DNA of 64,000 bases from Pseudobacteriovorax antillogorgiicola (GCF_900177345.1 NZ_FWZT01000021.1:62001-126000); one strand, 5' to 3'; positions 16,910-26,684 are shown, numbered from the stretch's first letter. The notes: generated by a model from the sequence alone, not told the origin. Numbers and translations: made by a program.

Positions 16910-18502
16910 CTATGCTCCGCTCGCTCCGTAGTTTGGAAGGACTCGGGCGCTGGGATCAAGCACTTCGCAATTGGTCCATTCGGGGTTAGGCATCCAGTAA
17001 CCAGGAATGAGTTCTGCGCGGTTCGGAAAGAATGATTCGAATATGTGACGATAGAGGAGAGCCTCCTTGCTCAGCGGCTGCCCATGGGAATAACTCTGAC
17101 CCTGAAACTGGTGATCGCTAATGGTACGCTCCGCATAGGCCTTGATCTCGTCAACGACGCTATGACCAACTGCATCGGAGAAGGCGGCCTTTTCACGAAA
17201 TAGGATGTCGTGGGGTAAAAGCTCAGTTTTGTCGTCAAAGGCCTTACGCAGCAGGTATTTTCCCATATTGTGACGGTTCATTTTGAAATCTGGATCAATA
17301 CTCATCACATGGTCGACGAAGTCGAGATCTCCAAATGGTACGCGCGCCTCCAAAGAGTGGGCACTGATGCAACGATCGGCCCTTAAGACATCGTAATAAT
17401 GAAGCTCTTCGACCCGCTTTCGGGCCTCTTTTTGAAACTGAAGTCCGCTGGGCGCGTAGTCTGTATACTTATAGCCAAATAGCTCATCGCTGACCTCCCC
17501 CGTGAGTAGTACTTTGATGTTGGTGTTCTTGTGGATGTATTGGCAAACTAAGTACATACCCACTGAGGCTCTGATGGTTGTGATATCCCAAGTTTCCAAA
17601 CAGAAGATAACTTTTTTCAAAGCTTCTAAAGCCTCTTCGATCGTGAAGTAGACATTGGTGTGATCCGCTCCTATATGCGTAGCAACTCTCTCTGCATACT
17701 TGATATCGATAGCATCGCGGTCGCAACCGACGGCAAATGTTTGAATCGGTTTTTTGAGTGACCTAGCTGCCAAGGCACAGACTAAACTTGAGTCCAATCC
17801 GCCGCTGAGAAGAAAGCCGAGAGGAGCATCCGACTCCAAGCGCTTTTCAACTCCTAAAGTCAACTTTTGGCGGATTCCTGAAAGAATGCTATCCATGCTT
17901 TGACCTTTTAAAACTGGCTGATGACTCATACTACGGTAGGGAATGAAGTTCCCTTCGCCATCGTAGTAATGACCAGGAGGAAATGGCTTCACGTCGCGGC
18001 AGATGCTATGCAAAGCTTTTGCCTCCGATGCGAAGGCGATCTCATCCTCATACTTGGTATAGCCATAAAACAAGGGACGAATACCAATAGGGTCACGACT
18101 CGCCAATAGTGCATTGTTCTGCTTATCGTACACTACAATTGCAAATTCACCATCCAAGCGTCGGGACGCCTCATCAATACCATACTCCTGGATGAGGGGT
18201 AACAGAACCTCGCAATCTGATTGAGATTGGAATGGAAAACTTGCTGCAAACTCTTGGTGAATCTCCTCGTGATTATAAATCTCACCATTACAAATCAGAA
18301 TATTGCCTGTGTAAGGACTAATAAACGGCTGCATGCCATGGGAACTGAGGTCCATGATGGATAATCGATGGAATCCAATAAATAGCTGTTCTTCAATATG
18401 GATGTGAGTTTGATCCGGGCCGCGATGGACTAGCTGATCAAACGATTGCGTGAGTGTTGCTTCACTTAAAGACGAGCCTTGAAAGGCAAATAGACCACAC
18501 AT
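16910..18502 (-). CDS. asnB: Glutamine-hydrolysing asparagine synthetase
   Basis: 530 residues from the ATG whose next codon is Cys, behind GGGGAG; Cys2 must be N-terminal to act as the amidase nucleophile, which fixes the start. The N-terminal glutaminase domain (to ~200) has HRGPDQTH and LIQEYG segments. The C-terminal synthetase domain has the PP-loop motif LLSGGLDSSL and the GEVSDELFGY segment. It converts aspartate and glutamine plus ATP to asparagine. It is divergent from an Lrp/AsnC-type regulator across a 146-base AT-rich gap, so that regulator probably controls it. Confidence 0.93.
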   Translation of the reverse strand: MCGLFAFQGSSLSEATLTQSFDQLVHRGPDQTHIHIEEQLFIGFHRLSIMDLSSHGMQPFISPYTGNILICNGEIYNHEEIHQEFAASFPFQSQSDCEVLLPLIQEYGIDEASRRLDGEFAIVVYDKQNNALLASRDPIGIRPLFYGYTKYEDEIAFASEAKALHSICRDVKPFPPGHYYDGEGNFIPYRSMSHQPVLKGQSMDSILSGIRQKLTLGVEKRLESDAPLGFLLSGGLDSSLVCALAARSLKKPIQTFAVGCDRDAIDIKYAERVATHIGADHTNVYFTIEEALEALKKVIFCLETWDITTIRASVGMYLVCQYIHKNTNIKVLLTGEVSDELFGYKYTDYAPSGLQFQKEARKRVEELHYYDVLRADRCISAHSLEARVPFGDLDFVDHVMSIDPDFKMNRHNMGKYLLRKAFDDKTELLPHDILFREKAAFSDAVGHSVVDEIKAYAERTISDHQFQGQSYSHGQPLSKEALLYRHIFESFFPNRAELIPGYWMPNPEWTNCEVLDPSARVLPNYGASGA

Positions 18503-18648
18503 GATACTCCCCTGCGGCAAAATTAATGTCTGACAAATAGATAGAATAATGACAAAATTATATCAATTATTAATAATAAAATGATAAAAATGGTGATAAA
18601 TTATCTATAATTGTGTTATTTTGCTGATGATTTGATAATTTTGTATCC
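18503..18648. promoter_or_regulatory. AT-rich divergent control region between asnB and the AsnC-type gene
   Basis: About 110 bases are almost pure A/T with repeated TTATCAAT/ATAATAAAA-type tracts and TGATAA/TTATCA steps. Such bendable DNA is typical of Lrp/AsnC binding regions, which wrap the octamer. No single clear palindrome stands out. Confidence 0.5.
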
Positions 18649-19116
18649 ATGGTGACCGACTTGAGTGAACAGATTGATAGTTTAGACCGCAAAATTCTTA
18701 GGCTTATGCAGCAAGACTCCAGAATGCCGTTTCTGGAAATCGCCAGGGAGTTGAAAGTTTCTGGGGGTACGGTTCACGGGCGGGTAAAGAAAATGAAGGA
18801 GATGGGGTTGCTTCTCGGTACGAGAATATCAATCGATCCGGGAGCTATGGGCTATCGTTTATCGGCATTTATTGGCATTCAAATCAACGAGGCAAGTCGC
18901 TTAAAGAACGTGGCCCAGGAGCTGAGCAAGCTTGCAGAAGTTTTAGAAATTCACTACACGACCGGAAATTTTGGTCTGCTGATAAAGATCTTGGTGCGTG
19001 AGACTGCTGAACTCTATGAGATATTATCCCAGAAAATTCAGCAAATCAAAGGAGTACAGTCAACTCAAACATTGATCATACTAAACACCATTCTTGAACG
19101 TGACTTACAGGTATAG
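18649..19116 (+). CDS. Lrp/AsnC-family transcriptional regulator
   Basis: 155 residues, family length. The N-terminal winged HTH (DSLDRKILRLMQQDSRMPFLE through GGTVHGRVKKMKEMGLL) is followed by an alpha/beta RAM ligand-binding domain (~75-155) with the usual TTGNFGLLIKI core. Family members bind amino acids and assemble as octamers. Placed head-to-head with asnB, it probably senses asparagine or a related amino acid and controls asnB and itself. No good Shine-Dalgarno is seen; the start could be this ATG or the next GTG. Confidence 0.9.
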   Translation: MVTDLSEQIDSLDRKILRLMQQDSRMPFLEIARELKVSGGTVHGRVKKMKEMGLLLGTRISIDPGAMGYRLSAFIGIQINEASRLKNVAQELSKLAEVLEIHYTTGNFGLLIKILVRETAELYEILSQKIQQIKGVQSTQTLIILNTILERDLQV

Positions 19117-19146
19117 AAGGGGCGCCTTGCGGCAACCCCAAGCTGA

Positions 19147-19608
19147 CTATAGAGATCCAGTAAGTGCAAGTTTGTAGGCATAGTATGCCGTACGGATGTC
19201 GTTGAACACGTCCTCAATATCCCGCTTTTGGTCACGGAAGGTTCTGGCGAGTTGACGCTTGGTTGAATCAATTTGGAAGAACAGTGTTTCGATTTCTTGT
19301 TGGTCTGCGAGTAGTTCTTCTTGAGGGGCTCCGGCAGCAGCGTCTTCGGCAGTGTATACAGCAAGTGCATTGAGTTCACGTGTCAGGCGAATCGCCTTTG
19401 ACTGATAGTACTTGCCGCGGCTACCTGATAGCTCAGATTCAACAAAGTCTTTTGCGAGGCGAGCACGGTAGGCTAAGTTGTAAGCAGCCCGCTCTACTTC
19501 GTCGAGGTTGACTTCGTCAGCGGCTTCCTGAGCGCTTACTACTGTTGGCATAAGGGTCATGGGGGCAAGAAGGCTGACGGACATGAGGATTTTCGCTAGA
19601 GTTTTCAT
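19147..19608 (-). CDS. Small helical exported protein
   Basis: 153 residues from an ATG behind AAGGAG. The signal peptide is clear (MKTLAKILMSVSLLAPM through VVSAQ, cleavage near residue 26). The mature part is mostly helical and charged with a repeated Arg/Leu/Ala pattern and no cysteine. It is a periplasmic or secreted protein of unknown role, convergent with the AsnC-type gene. Confidence 0.7.
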   Translation of the reverse strand: MKTLAKILMSVSLLAPMTLMPTVVSAQEAADEVNLDEVERAAYNLAYRARLAKDFVESELSGSRGKYYQSKAIRLTRELNALAVYTAEDAAAGAPQEELLADQQEIETLFFQIDSTKRQLARTFRDQKRDIEDVFNDIRTAYYAYKLALTGSL

Positions 19609-19843
19609 GATTTTCTCCTTTGTTTTAAGATCATTTATCTCTGTCTGATTCCAATTTAACAAGGGCTCCTCGATCGCTACAAGGTTTAAGGAACCAAGTG
19701 TTCTGTGAGCAAATTCCTTGTTGTGATATCAATGGGATATGGAGGAACATTGCTTTGTTTTTACGATGACACCGCTAAGTCCTTAAATCTGAGAGGAAAT
19801 ATTCCGTTACGGAAATGGCGCCTTGACGGATGGGAGTTCTTTA

Positions 19844-21070
19844 TTGCCTCAATACCTGGCATGCCTACTTTTTGCCCTTGCAGGATTCCTTGGTTCGTGC
19901 CGTTCGAATAGTAAATTGAATGCGAAGCGACTTAATCTCAACTTCCAAGCAATTTCAACGAACTTCGAACCGAGCCCACGAGTGATGCATACTGCAGTCT
20001 GGACCGGCAACGCGATGTTGGTTTGGGGTGGCTTGTTGCGTCACAAGACTAACAGCCGTGTTACAGGCGGTGGTCTTTACTTTCCTGATGATAACCATTG
20101 GCAGACGATTCGCTTGCCTAGCCGAATGCCCTTGACCCGCTACAATCATAGCCATGTTTGGACGGGGGACGAGTTGATCGTCTGGGGAGGTATCGACGGC
20201 AATCTTGGAAGCCCTACTGCGGAAGGCTTTCGCTTTAATAAGGGCACTCGGATGTGGTCCAATATCAGCGATCAGGGGGCGCCAGCAGCTCGTTCTGGAC
20301 ATTCGTCGAACTGGGACGGAGAGCGAATGTTTGTGTTCGCTGGTCTGAGCGATCATGACTATCTTGCCGATCTATATGCTTATCAGCCTGATGACAATCG
20401 ATGGTCGAAAATTTCTTTACCCCAACAGGTACAAAAGCGTTCCTATCACACCTCAGTCTGGACAGGTAGTCACATCCTAGTCTGGGGTGGGCAAAATGAG
20501 TCGGGTTTTCTCAGCACAGGCTTGATCATAGACCCCTATACCGGGGCCGTGTCTCCCATGAATTTGGCCGGGGCTCCGAAGGCTAGGATTAATCACACAG
20601 CAGTTTGGACCGGTCGCAAGATGATAATCTGGGGTGGGCTTTCTAGCGAAGGTGAAAAGTATCGCAGCGGTGCAATGTTCGATCCCGCAAGTAACCGATG
20701 GCAAGCCATGTCCTTAAAAAATAGTCCTGCCCGTCGTGATCTCCATTCTGCAGTGTGGACAGGCACCCATATGATCATCTGGGGAGGATCGGGAAAGAAG
20801 AGGCCGCTGCGGTTTGGGGCAGCTTTCAATCCTGAAGTGAATCGCTGGATAAAACTGCGAACGGAAAAACCACTTCCTAGACGACTGATGCATAGCTCAG
20901 TTTTAGTTGGCAATCGCTTGATCCTATGGGGAGGGGCATCTTCGGATCTCCTGAATGCTCAAGTTTCACCTCCCGGTGGATCGACCCTTTGGCTGGACCC
21001 GAGCTTAATGGGCCCAGGGTTCAAAGAGCCCGCCGATCATGTCACAAAGCTTAGAAGTTTGTCCCACTGA
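19844..21070 (+). CDS. Kelch-like seven-bladed beta-propeller lipoprotein
   Basis: The best start is a TTG 7 bases after GGGAG, giving 408 residues; a TTG 21 bases upstream is possible. A hydrophobic leader ends in the lipobox LGSC. The rest has seven repeats of ~50 residues, each with H-[ST]-x-V-W-x-G-x-x-[ML]-[IV]-W-G-G (for example HTAVWTGNAMLVWGG and HSAVWTGTHMIIWGG). These are blades of a kelch-type propeller, likely for surface binding of proteins or glycans. Its 3' end overlaps the convergent DUF523 gene by 34 bases. Confidence 0.8.
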   Translation: MPQYLACLLFALAGFLGSCRSNSKLNAKRLNLNFQAISTNFEPSPRVMHTAVWTGNAMLVWGGLLRHKTNSRVTGGGLYFPDDNHWQTIRLPSRMPLTRYNHSHVWTGDELIVWGGIDGNLGSPTAEGFRFNKGTRMWSNISDQGAPAARSGHSSNWDGERMFVFAGLSDHDYLADLYAYQPDDNRWSKISLPQQVQKRSYHTSVWTGSHILVWGGQNESGFLSTGLIIDPYTGAVSPMNLAGAPKARINHTAVWTGRKMIIWGGLSSEGEKYRSGAMFDPASNRWQAMSLKNSPARRDLHSAVWTGTHMIIWGGSGKKRPLRFGAAFNPEVNRWIKLRTEKPLPRRLMHSSVLVGNRLILWGGASSDLLNAQVSPPGGSTLWLDPSLMGPGFKEPADHVTKLRSLSH

Positions 21071-21525
21071 TCTTCGCCGAATGCGGGTATCCCTTTCTGC
21101 TGTAGAAGGGCTGCAGTGACACCGATTCCTGTTATAACTTGGCCAGAAAACGTGCCGTCATAGGCTTCTCTTGTTCCGCAGGATGGTGAGCGTTGCTTTA
21201 AAAATGCTGCAATCACTCCATGGTGCAAGGCCATCTGGAGGGTTTTATGGGCGCCTTCTAAAAAATAAGAGCTTACATTGTAGCCAGCTCGATTGAAAAC
21301 CTCTGCCGTTCCATTCAACACCTCAAGGCCTTGACCACCTACAATTTCAGCGGCTTGCCTTGGAACTGGCAGGCCGCCAGCCAGTTCGGGGCAGGCAAGG
21401 GTGAGGTAGCCAAGGGCGTTCCACTCCTGGAGCAGAGGCCGATCCAAGGTCTTGGCCTGGCCGTCATATCGAACTGGGTGGCCGAGGAAGCAGGCGCTAA
21501 CCAGTATTTTACCGCGGGGTATCAT
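21037..21525 (-). CDS. DUF523 family protein
   Basis: 162 residues from the ATG just before the conserved ILVSACFLGHPVRYDG; the frame stays open further upstream but without family similarity. The family signatures CPELAGGLPVPR and QRSPSCGT are present, with conserved cysteines that may bind metal. The biochemical role of DUF523 is not established. It overlaps the end of the kelch lipoprotein gene on the other strand. Confidence 0.8.
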   Translation of the reverse strand: MIPRGKILVSACFLGHPVRYDGQAKTLDRPLLQEWNALGYLTLACPELAGGLPVPRQAAEIVGGQGLEVLNGTAEVFNRAGYNVSSYFLEGAHKTLQMALHHGVIAAFLKQRSPSCGTREAYDGTFSGQVITGIGVTAALLQQKGIPAFGEDQWDKLLSFVT

Positions 21526-21653
21526 GCTTACTGCCAAGAAAATATCCTTATAAGTTCTGAACAATACATTTAGAATAGATTCGACTTGTTGAAGCCTCAA
21601 TTTTGCCGAGGTGAAAGTAGCTGAAACAATCACCGGATGGAAATCGAAATCAA

Positions 21654-22448
21654 ATGTCTGAAACTAATGCCACTCAGAAAAATCAGGTTGCCATTTTTCC
21701 CGTCCCTGGCATGGTCGCTTTCGAGGGCCAACACCACCTGCTCCACGTTTTCGAGCCCCGATACCGCAAGATGATCGAGTATTGTGTCGAGCACGAGATC
21801 AATCTCGGTCTTGCCCTACCGAAGCGGCAGATTTCAAGCCCAGCGAAGGCCGCCTCCAGCAAGGCCACAATCAAGGAAGTCTTATCACAGAATCAAGCAA
21901 CTTACGAGGCTAGCGAGCTTTTCGGAGCGGGCCCTGTTAACGTCTTGAAAAAATTACCAGATGGTCGCTTTCTCGTTGCCGTGAACATCGAGCAAAGGGT
22001 TCGCCTCGATCAAGTCGTGCAATCATTGCCGTTCACAATTGCCAGAGTCGTAGAAGAAAATAGTTGCATCGAAGATGCTGGGAAGGCCGAGCAGCTATTT
22101 TGTAATTTGAAGGAATTGAGTGAGTCGATCTTAAAAGAAAAATACTCTTACTTTGCAGAAAGAGTTCCCGAGGACGTCTGGCAATCCCAAGACCTCGAAG
22201 GCCTACTCATCCGTGTCATGGAGTGGTTTCGCCTGGAGTCTCGGATTCTCCAGAGATTGCTGGAAGAGCCAATCGTGGAAGAGCGGGCCGCTCAGTTTGT
22301 TGAAATCATGCAGGTCTATCTGCGACAAGTAGGTGACGACGTGGTCCTGGAACCGGCTGAGCTTGAGCCAACGTTAATTCAGGATGAATCAGAAGATGGC
22401 AGTGATGATGAGGACAATGTAATCCACGTGAATTTTAAAACCAGCTAA
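21654..22448 (+). CDS. LON substrate-binding-domain protein (Lon N-terminal-like, no protease)
   Basis: 264 residues. The N-terminal half matches the Lon N-terminal domain (IFPVPGMVAFEGQHHLLHVFEPRYRKMI, shown in part by FEPRYRKMIEYC). The protein stops before any AAA+ or Ser-Lys protease part and ends in an acidic tail (ESEDGSDDEDN). Stand-alone LON-domain proteins are common in bacteria and of uncertain function, perhaps substrate adaptors. Confidence 0.85.
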   Translation: MSETNATQKNQVAIFPVPGMVAFEGQHHLLHVFEPRYRKMIEYCVEHEINLGLALPKRQISSPAKAASSKATIKEVLSQNQATYEASELFGAGPVNVLKKLPDGRFLVAVNIEQRVRLDQVVQSLPFTIARVVEENSCIEDAGKAEQLFCNLKELSESILKEKYSYFAERVPEDVWQSQDLEGLLIRVMEWFRLESRILQRLLEEPIVEERAAQFVEIMQVYLRQVGDDVVLEPAELEPTLIQDESEDGSDDEDNVIHVNFKTS

Positions 22449-22521
22449 ATCTACAGCTCTCCACGGCATACTTTGGTATCACAGCTCTAGCTAAGAGCAA
22501 ATTCTTGGCGCCTTCATAATT

Positions 22522-22542
22522 CCCTTATTTTAACGATAAGGG
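22522..22542. repeat. Small inverted repeat upstream of the REC-CheX gene
   Basis: Perfect 7-base arms CCCTTAT / ATAAGGG around a 7-base loop, 46 bases before the GTG start. There is no T-run, so it may be an operator or a leader hairpin rather than a terminator. Confidence 0.3.
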
Positions 22543-22587
22543 GAAAGCCATGATGGCAATTTTGTATTCCAGCTAGGAGTGTCTTTT

Positions 22588-23529
22588 GTGGCACAAACCA
22601 GCAAAATCTTAGTGGTTGAAGATGCACCTGACCAGCTTGCGCTGTATCAACGATCCCTCACTAATTTTCCAGGCTTGGAGATCTCTGTTGCTGAAACTCA
22701 GGAAGAAGGTATCCGTCAGGTCACTGATCAACGCTTTGATTGCATTATCTGTGATCTAAAGTTAAAGCAAGGCAATGGCATGAGTGTCGTGCAGGCAGCT
22801 CGGGCGAGCCAGGTAAACCGACCGTCACTTATTTATATCGTCTCTGGGCATATCGAGCCACTCACTCGCAAGATTGCAGCGACCTTTCAGGTTGCTGATG
22901 TGGTTGAAAAGCCAATTTCCTATAAGGACTTCGCGTTTCAATTAGTGAAACGTTTGAATTCCAAAAAAACCAAGATTAGCTATGATTCTCAATTGATCAA
23001 TGTCATGATTCGATCAGGTCTAGGCACCTTTGAACACTATTTTCAACGGTCGCCCCATATTGGACGAGTGCGAATCAAGAGCCCAGAAACTCCAGCTCGT
23101 GGTTTTGTGACCGCCGTTATTGGGTTTGAAAGCGAGACCGGTTGTGGAACCGTGGCTCTAAGTTCAAATGTTGGGTTTATTCGGGCCCTATCGGAAGCGA
23201 TGCTTGGGGAGCAACACGACAAAGTTACCCAGGAAGTCGCAAAAGATATCATGGGCGAAGTTGCTAATCAAACCATTGGCCGGATCAAGATTGAACTTGG
23301 CAAACAAGGTGCCATGCTACAGATCGGGCTACCCGAAGTCATTATCGAAAAAAAGCCAACTCATTACCACAAGACAACCAATCCAATTATCTTTACTCCG
23401 TTTGGGTTTGACAAGATTGGCTGTGATTTCGAGTTCGCCATCGCCCATGGTCATATTACTCTCCAAGAAAGCCAAGCCAAGCCAGAACAGGAGCATCAGG
23501 AAAGCGGTAGCGTGATTCTATTCGACTAG
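22588..23529 (+). CDS. Response regulator receiver fused to a CheX-like domain
   Basis: 313 residues from the GTG 8 bases after CTAGGAG. Residues ~5-125 are a receiver domain: acidic pair in VVEDA, phospho-acceptor in ICDLKL, Ser in IVSGH and Lys in VEKPI. Residues ~150-300 resemble CheX (AKDIMGEVANQTIGRIK carries the ExxN pair used by CheC/CheX phosphatases to hydrolyse CheY-P). The fusion suggests a self-regulated or partner-directed phosphatase of a CheY-like protein; small receiver proteins at 36830 and 45706 could be targets, though that is inference. Confidence 0.82.
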   Translation: MAQTSKILVVEDAPDQLALYQRSLTNFPGLEISVAETQEEGIRQVTDQRFDCIICDLKLKQGNGMSVVQAARASQVNRPSLIYIVSGHIEPLTRKIAATFQVADVVEKPISYKDFAFQLVKRLNSKKTKISYDSQLINVMIRSGLGTFEHYFQRSPHIGRVRIKSPETPARGFVTAVIGFESETGCGTVALSSNVGFIRALSEAMLGEQHDKVTQEVAKDIMGEVANQTIGRIKIELGKQGAMLQIGLPEVIIEKKPTHYHKTTNPIIFTPFGFDKIGCDFEFAIAHGHITLQESQAKPEQEHQESGSVILFD

Positions 23530-23642
23530 AGCTATGACAACGATGCTTGGGAATCATGTTCTTAGCCTTGAGCCTTTGACAGCGAGGCGCTAGACTCACT
23601 CCGATAGTTGAGCAGATTGGAATGCCAGGCGGGAGCAACAGC

Positions 23643-25835
23643 ATGCGAGTGATGAATCACCCTTATCGAGTTGATCTAGTGTTATTAGGTGGCGGGCATA
23701 GCCACGGTATCTTTCTGAAAATGTGGGGCATGAACCCCGTGGATGGAGTGCGGGTCACTCTGATTTCAGAATCAACCGATACCCCGTATTCGGGAATGTT
23801 GCCTGGGTTCATTGGTGGTATCTATAGTCACGAGGAAGCACATATCGATCTTCGGCAGCTGACGGAGTACGCTGGAGTCCGATATATTCACGGCCATGTG
23901 GAAGGCCTCGATATTCCTGCTAGGCAGATCAAACTTGCTGACCGACCACCAGTTCGATTCGACTGTCTTTCTTTCAATCTAGGCAGCAGGCCGCAAATGG
24001 ACGATGTGGAAGGAGCCCATGAATTTGGGATTGGAATCAAGCCGGTGGCCAGATTTTGGGAGTATTGGTCTCATGTGCAGGAAACTGTGAAACGTCATGG
24101 TCCCCACACCCTATCTGTTGTTGGAGCTGGAGCAGCTGGAGTTGAAACCGCAATCTCCATGAAGCGAGCCTGCCCTCAATTAAAAATCCAGCTCATTCAA
24201 AAATCGTCGGAGATTCTGCCCGCTCATCATCCAAAAGTCCGTAAAATTATGGCTGATAAATTACTGGCTGCGGGAGTCGATGTCATCTGTGATGCTGCTG
24301 TGAAGTCCTTGAAGAAAGGTAATATTATTTTACAAAGTGGCCCGCCTTTGGAAACTGACTTCACCGTATTTACGACGCAAGCGGGGGCACCTCAATGGTT
24401 GGCTGAGTCGGGGCTTAAGCTCGATGAACGAGGGTTTATTGCTGTGCGCGACACTCTGCAATCAGCGTCCCACCCGTTTATCTTTGCGGTGGGGGATGTG
24501 GCGACCATGGAGGATCATCCCCGGCCAAAGTCAGGGGTCTTTGCCGTGCGTCAGGGACAGCCTTTGTTTCACCACGTATCGCAGTATTTGAAGGGCCAAA
24601 AACCGAGTCAGTTTTATCCCCAAAAACGGTTTCTAAGCCTGATGTACACTGGGGATGGTGCGGTTCTAAGTCGGGGGGGGCTGGCCTTTAGCCACCCAGT
24701 ATTGGCCAGATACAAAGATCATATTGATCGAAAGTTTATGAAGAAGTTCCAAAACCTAGAGCTTCGGGAGATGCGGACTCAGATTGGGATCGTGGAACGC
24801 TCTGACGAGTTTGAAGAAACTATTAGGTGTCACGGTTGTGCCGCCAAAGTTGGGTCACGAATTCTTCATGGAGCCTTAGAACGGCTTAAAAAAGAGCCAT
24901 GGAAGCCTAAGGCGGACTTTGCATTACACCACGACGATGCTGCTATCTTAGATATACCATCCGACACTCGTCTCTTGCAAACAGTCGACCACCTAACAGC
25001 ATTTGTGAGCGACCCCTATATCTTTGGTCGCATTGCGGCTAACCACTGTTTGAGCGATATCTATGCAATGGGGGGCAAGCCTCACTCTGCCTTGGCCAAT
25101 ATTATCGTGCCGTATGCTGACCAGAGGATTATGGAAGAAGACATCTATCAAACTCTAGAGGGGATGATGACAAGCCTTGAGTCTAGCAAGACTGCCCTTC
25201 TTGGAGGGCATACCTCAGAGGGGCAGCACCTCAGCTTAAGCCTTACTGTCAACGGTCTGATGCCACCTTCTGGTGCATTGGCAAAAACAAGCGTGAAGGC
25301 AGGACACAAACTTATTCTGACGAAGGCGTTGGGAACAGGAGTCCTACTTGCGGCTGCGATGCGAATCAAGGCTCGGGGAGTATGGATCGATCATGGGATT
25401 TCCTCTATGATAATGGATAACGGTGCAGCGGCGGCTTGTTTTGTAAAACATCGTGCTTCTGCCTGTACTGATGTAACCGGCTTTGGCCTGATTGGACATC
25501 TCCAAGAAATGCTAATCAGCGAAAACCTGGGTGCGAAACTTTTTCGCGATGCGATTCCTGTATTGGCAGGTGCGCTGGAGGTGAGCGAACGTGGTATCGT
25601 TAGTTCACTTTTTGCCCAGAATCGAGCTTTTCTGGATTCGCTAAGCTATCGAGATCAAGATCCGAAAGCTAAGATCTTGGTGGATCCCCAAACTTCAGGC
25701 GGGCTTCTGGCTGCGATTCCAGCCGAAACTGCCGATCAGTGTCTTGTGGATCTGCGAGCAGCTGGCTACTTGGATGCATCGATCATTGGCCAGTTAGAGC
25801 CCTTGGGAACCGCCCAGCCCATGGAGCTAATCTAA
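23643..25835 (+). CDS. selD: NADH dehydrogenase-like flavoprotein fused to selenide, water dikinase
   Basis: 730 residues from the ATG 7 bases after GGGAG. Residues ~10-385 are an NDH-2/SQR-like FAD protein: VLLGGGHSHG (first Rossmann motif), VVGAGAAGVETA (second), and IFAVGDVA (FAD). Residues ~395-730 are SelD: RCHGCAAKVG with the family Cys, HHDDAA metal/ATP Asp residues, DIYAMGG, GGHTSEG and DVTGFGLIGH. SelD makes selenophosphate from selenide and ATP; the flavoprotein half may supply reduced selenium or act on sulfide/selenide. This fusion is known in other bacteria. No selA, selB, selU or Sec tRNA is in the window. Confidence 0.92.
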   Translation: MRVMNHPYRVDLVLLGGGHSHGIFLKMWGMNPVDGVRVTLISESTDTPYSGMLPGFIGGIYSHEEAHIDLRQLTEYAGVRYIHGHVEGLDIPARQIKLADRPPVRFDCLSFNLGSRPQMDDVEGAHEFGIGIKPVARFWEYWSHVQETVKRHGPHTLSVVGAGAAGVETAISMKRACPQLKIQLIQKSSEILPAHHPKVRKIMADKLLAAGVDVICDAAVKSLKKGNIILQSGPPLETDFTVFTTQAGAPQWLAESGLKLDERGFIAVRDTLQSASHPFIFAVGDVATMEDHPRPKSGVFAVRQGQPLFHHVSQYLKGQKPSQFYPQKRFLSLMYTGDGAVLSRGGLAFSHPVLARYKDHIDRKFMKKFQNLELREMRTQIGIVERSDEFEETIRCHGCAAKVGSRILHGALERLKKEPWKPKADFALHHDDAAILDIPSDTRLLQTVDHLTAFVSDPYIFGRIAANHCLSDIYAMGGKPHSALANIIVPYADQRIMEEDIYQTLEGMMTSLESSKTALLGGHTSEGQHLSLSLTVNGLMPPSGALAKTSVKAGHKLILTKALGTGVLLAAAMRIKARGVWIDHGISSMIMDNGAAAACFVKHRASACTDVTGFGLIGHLQEMLISENLGAKLFRDAIPVLAGALEVSERGIVSSLFAQNRAFLDSLSYRDQDPKAKILVDPQTSGGLLAAIPAETADQCLVDLRAAGYLDASIIGQLEPLGTAQPMELI

Positions 25836-25874
25836 GTTTAGAGGTTTCAAACTGAATCGAATGAGGAGGTTGTT

Positions 25875-26684
25875 GTGCCAACCGTTGATGTCAGCGGCGG
25901 AAATATTTTTTACCAAGTGGAGGGGCGTGGGGAACCGTTACTCATGCTGCGTGGATTGGGGCGGTCCAGTCGATACTGGCTTGGCTTTGATAAGATGATG
26001 AGTCAGCATTTTAAGGTGATTACCCTAGATCATCGTGGTTTGGGAAGAAGTACAGCGCCGCTACACTGGAATAGCACCATAGAAGACTTGGCGGTGGATG
26101 TCGCTACAGTACTTGATCACGCAGGTATCGAATCAGCTCATGTGTTCGGCCTTTCGTTAGGTGGGATGGTGGCTATGGCTTTGGCAGCTGAGGTTCCTGA
26201 TCGCTGCCGAACTTTGATCGTTGCCAATTCATCTTCGGCCGACTATATTCATTTTCGTGTTAATCCCATTTCCGTCGCAAAAATAGCATTAGCTGCGGCT
26301 CAAGGAAAGATCCACGAAGATGTAAAACGATATGTCACCACTTCCAAAATCGATGGGCGTATAGGCCATGAAATTGGAGAGCAGTGGGGAGCGATCATGG
26401 AAGACGAAGGTTTTCCTATCGAAACCATTGCTAAGCAGCTACTAGCATCGCTCCGATTCCGGATTCGAGGTCGCTTGGACGGGCGCTTGATTCCCACCTT
26501 AATCCTTTATGGCAATCAAGATCAATTTGTACCGCGGGGCAACAGTCAGCACCTACACCGTTTGATTCCTCATTCGAATATCCAGGTGATCCGTGGCGTG
26601 GGGCACGAGATTTCAGTGGGCCATGAGGATCTACTGTGTAGCCTCATTTGCCAGTTTACCGAAAAATTGAAGCAGGCTTCATAG
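25875..26684 (+). CDS. Alpha/beta-hydrolase
   Basis: 269 residues from a GTG behind AGGAGG. The fold is clear: DHRGLGRST, nucleophile elbow GLSLGG (Ser near residue 93), an acid in GNQDQFVP and a catalytic His in GVGHEI. The usual oxyanion-hole HG is RG here (MLRGLGRSS), an uncommon but tolerated variant. The substrate cannot be told; it resembles the 3-oxoadipate enol-lactonase/haloperoxidase branch. Confidence 0.85.
   Translation: MPTVDVSGGNIFYQVEGRGEPLLMLRGLGRSSRYWLGFDKMMSQHFKVITLDHRGLGRSTAPLHWNSTIEDLAVDVATVLDHAGIESAHVFGLSLGGMVAMALAAEVPDRCRTLIVANSSSADYIHFRVNPISVAKIALAAAQGKIHEDVKRYVTTSKIDGRIGHEIGEQWGAIMEDEGFPIETIAKQLLASLRFRIRGRLDGRLIPTLILYGNQDQFVPRGNSQHLHRLIPHSNIQVIRGVGHEISVGHEDLLCSLICQFTEKLKQAS

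Noticed and set aside
19705-19911. 68-codon plus-strand frame before the kelch gene
   Set aside because: It overlaps the kelch start in another frame and has no ribosome site or domain.
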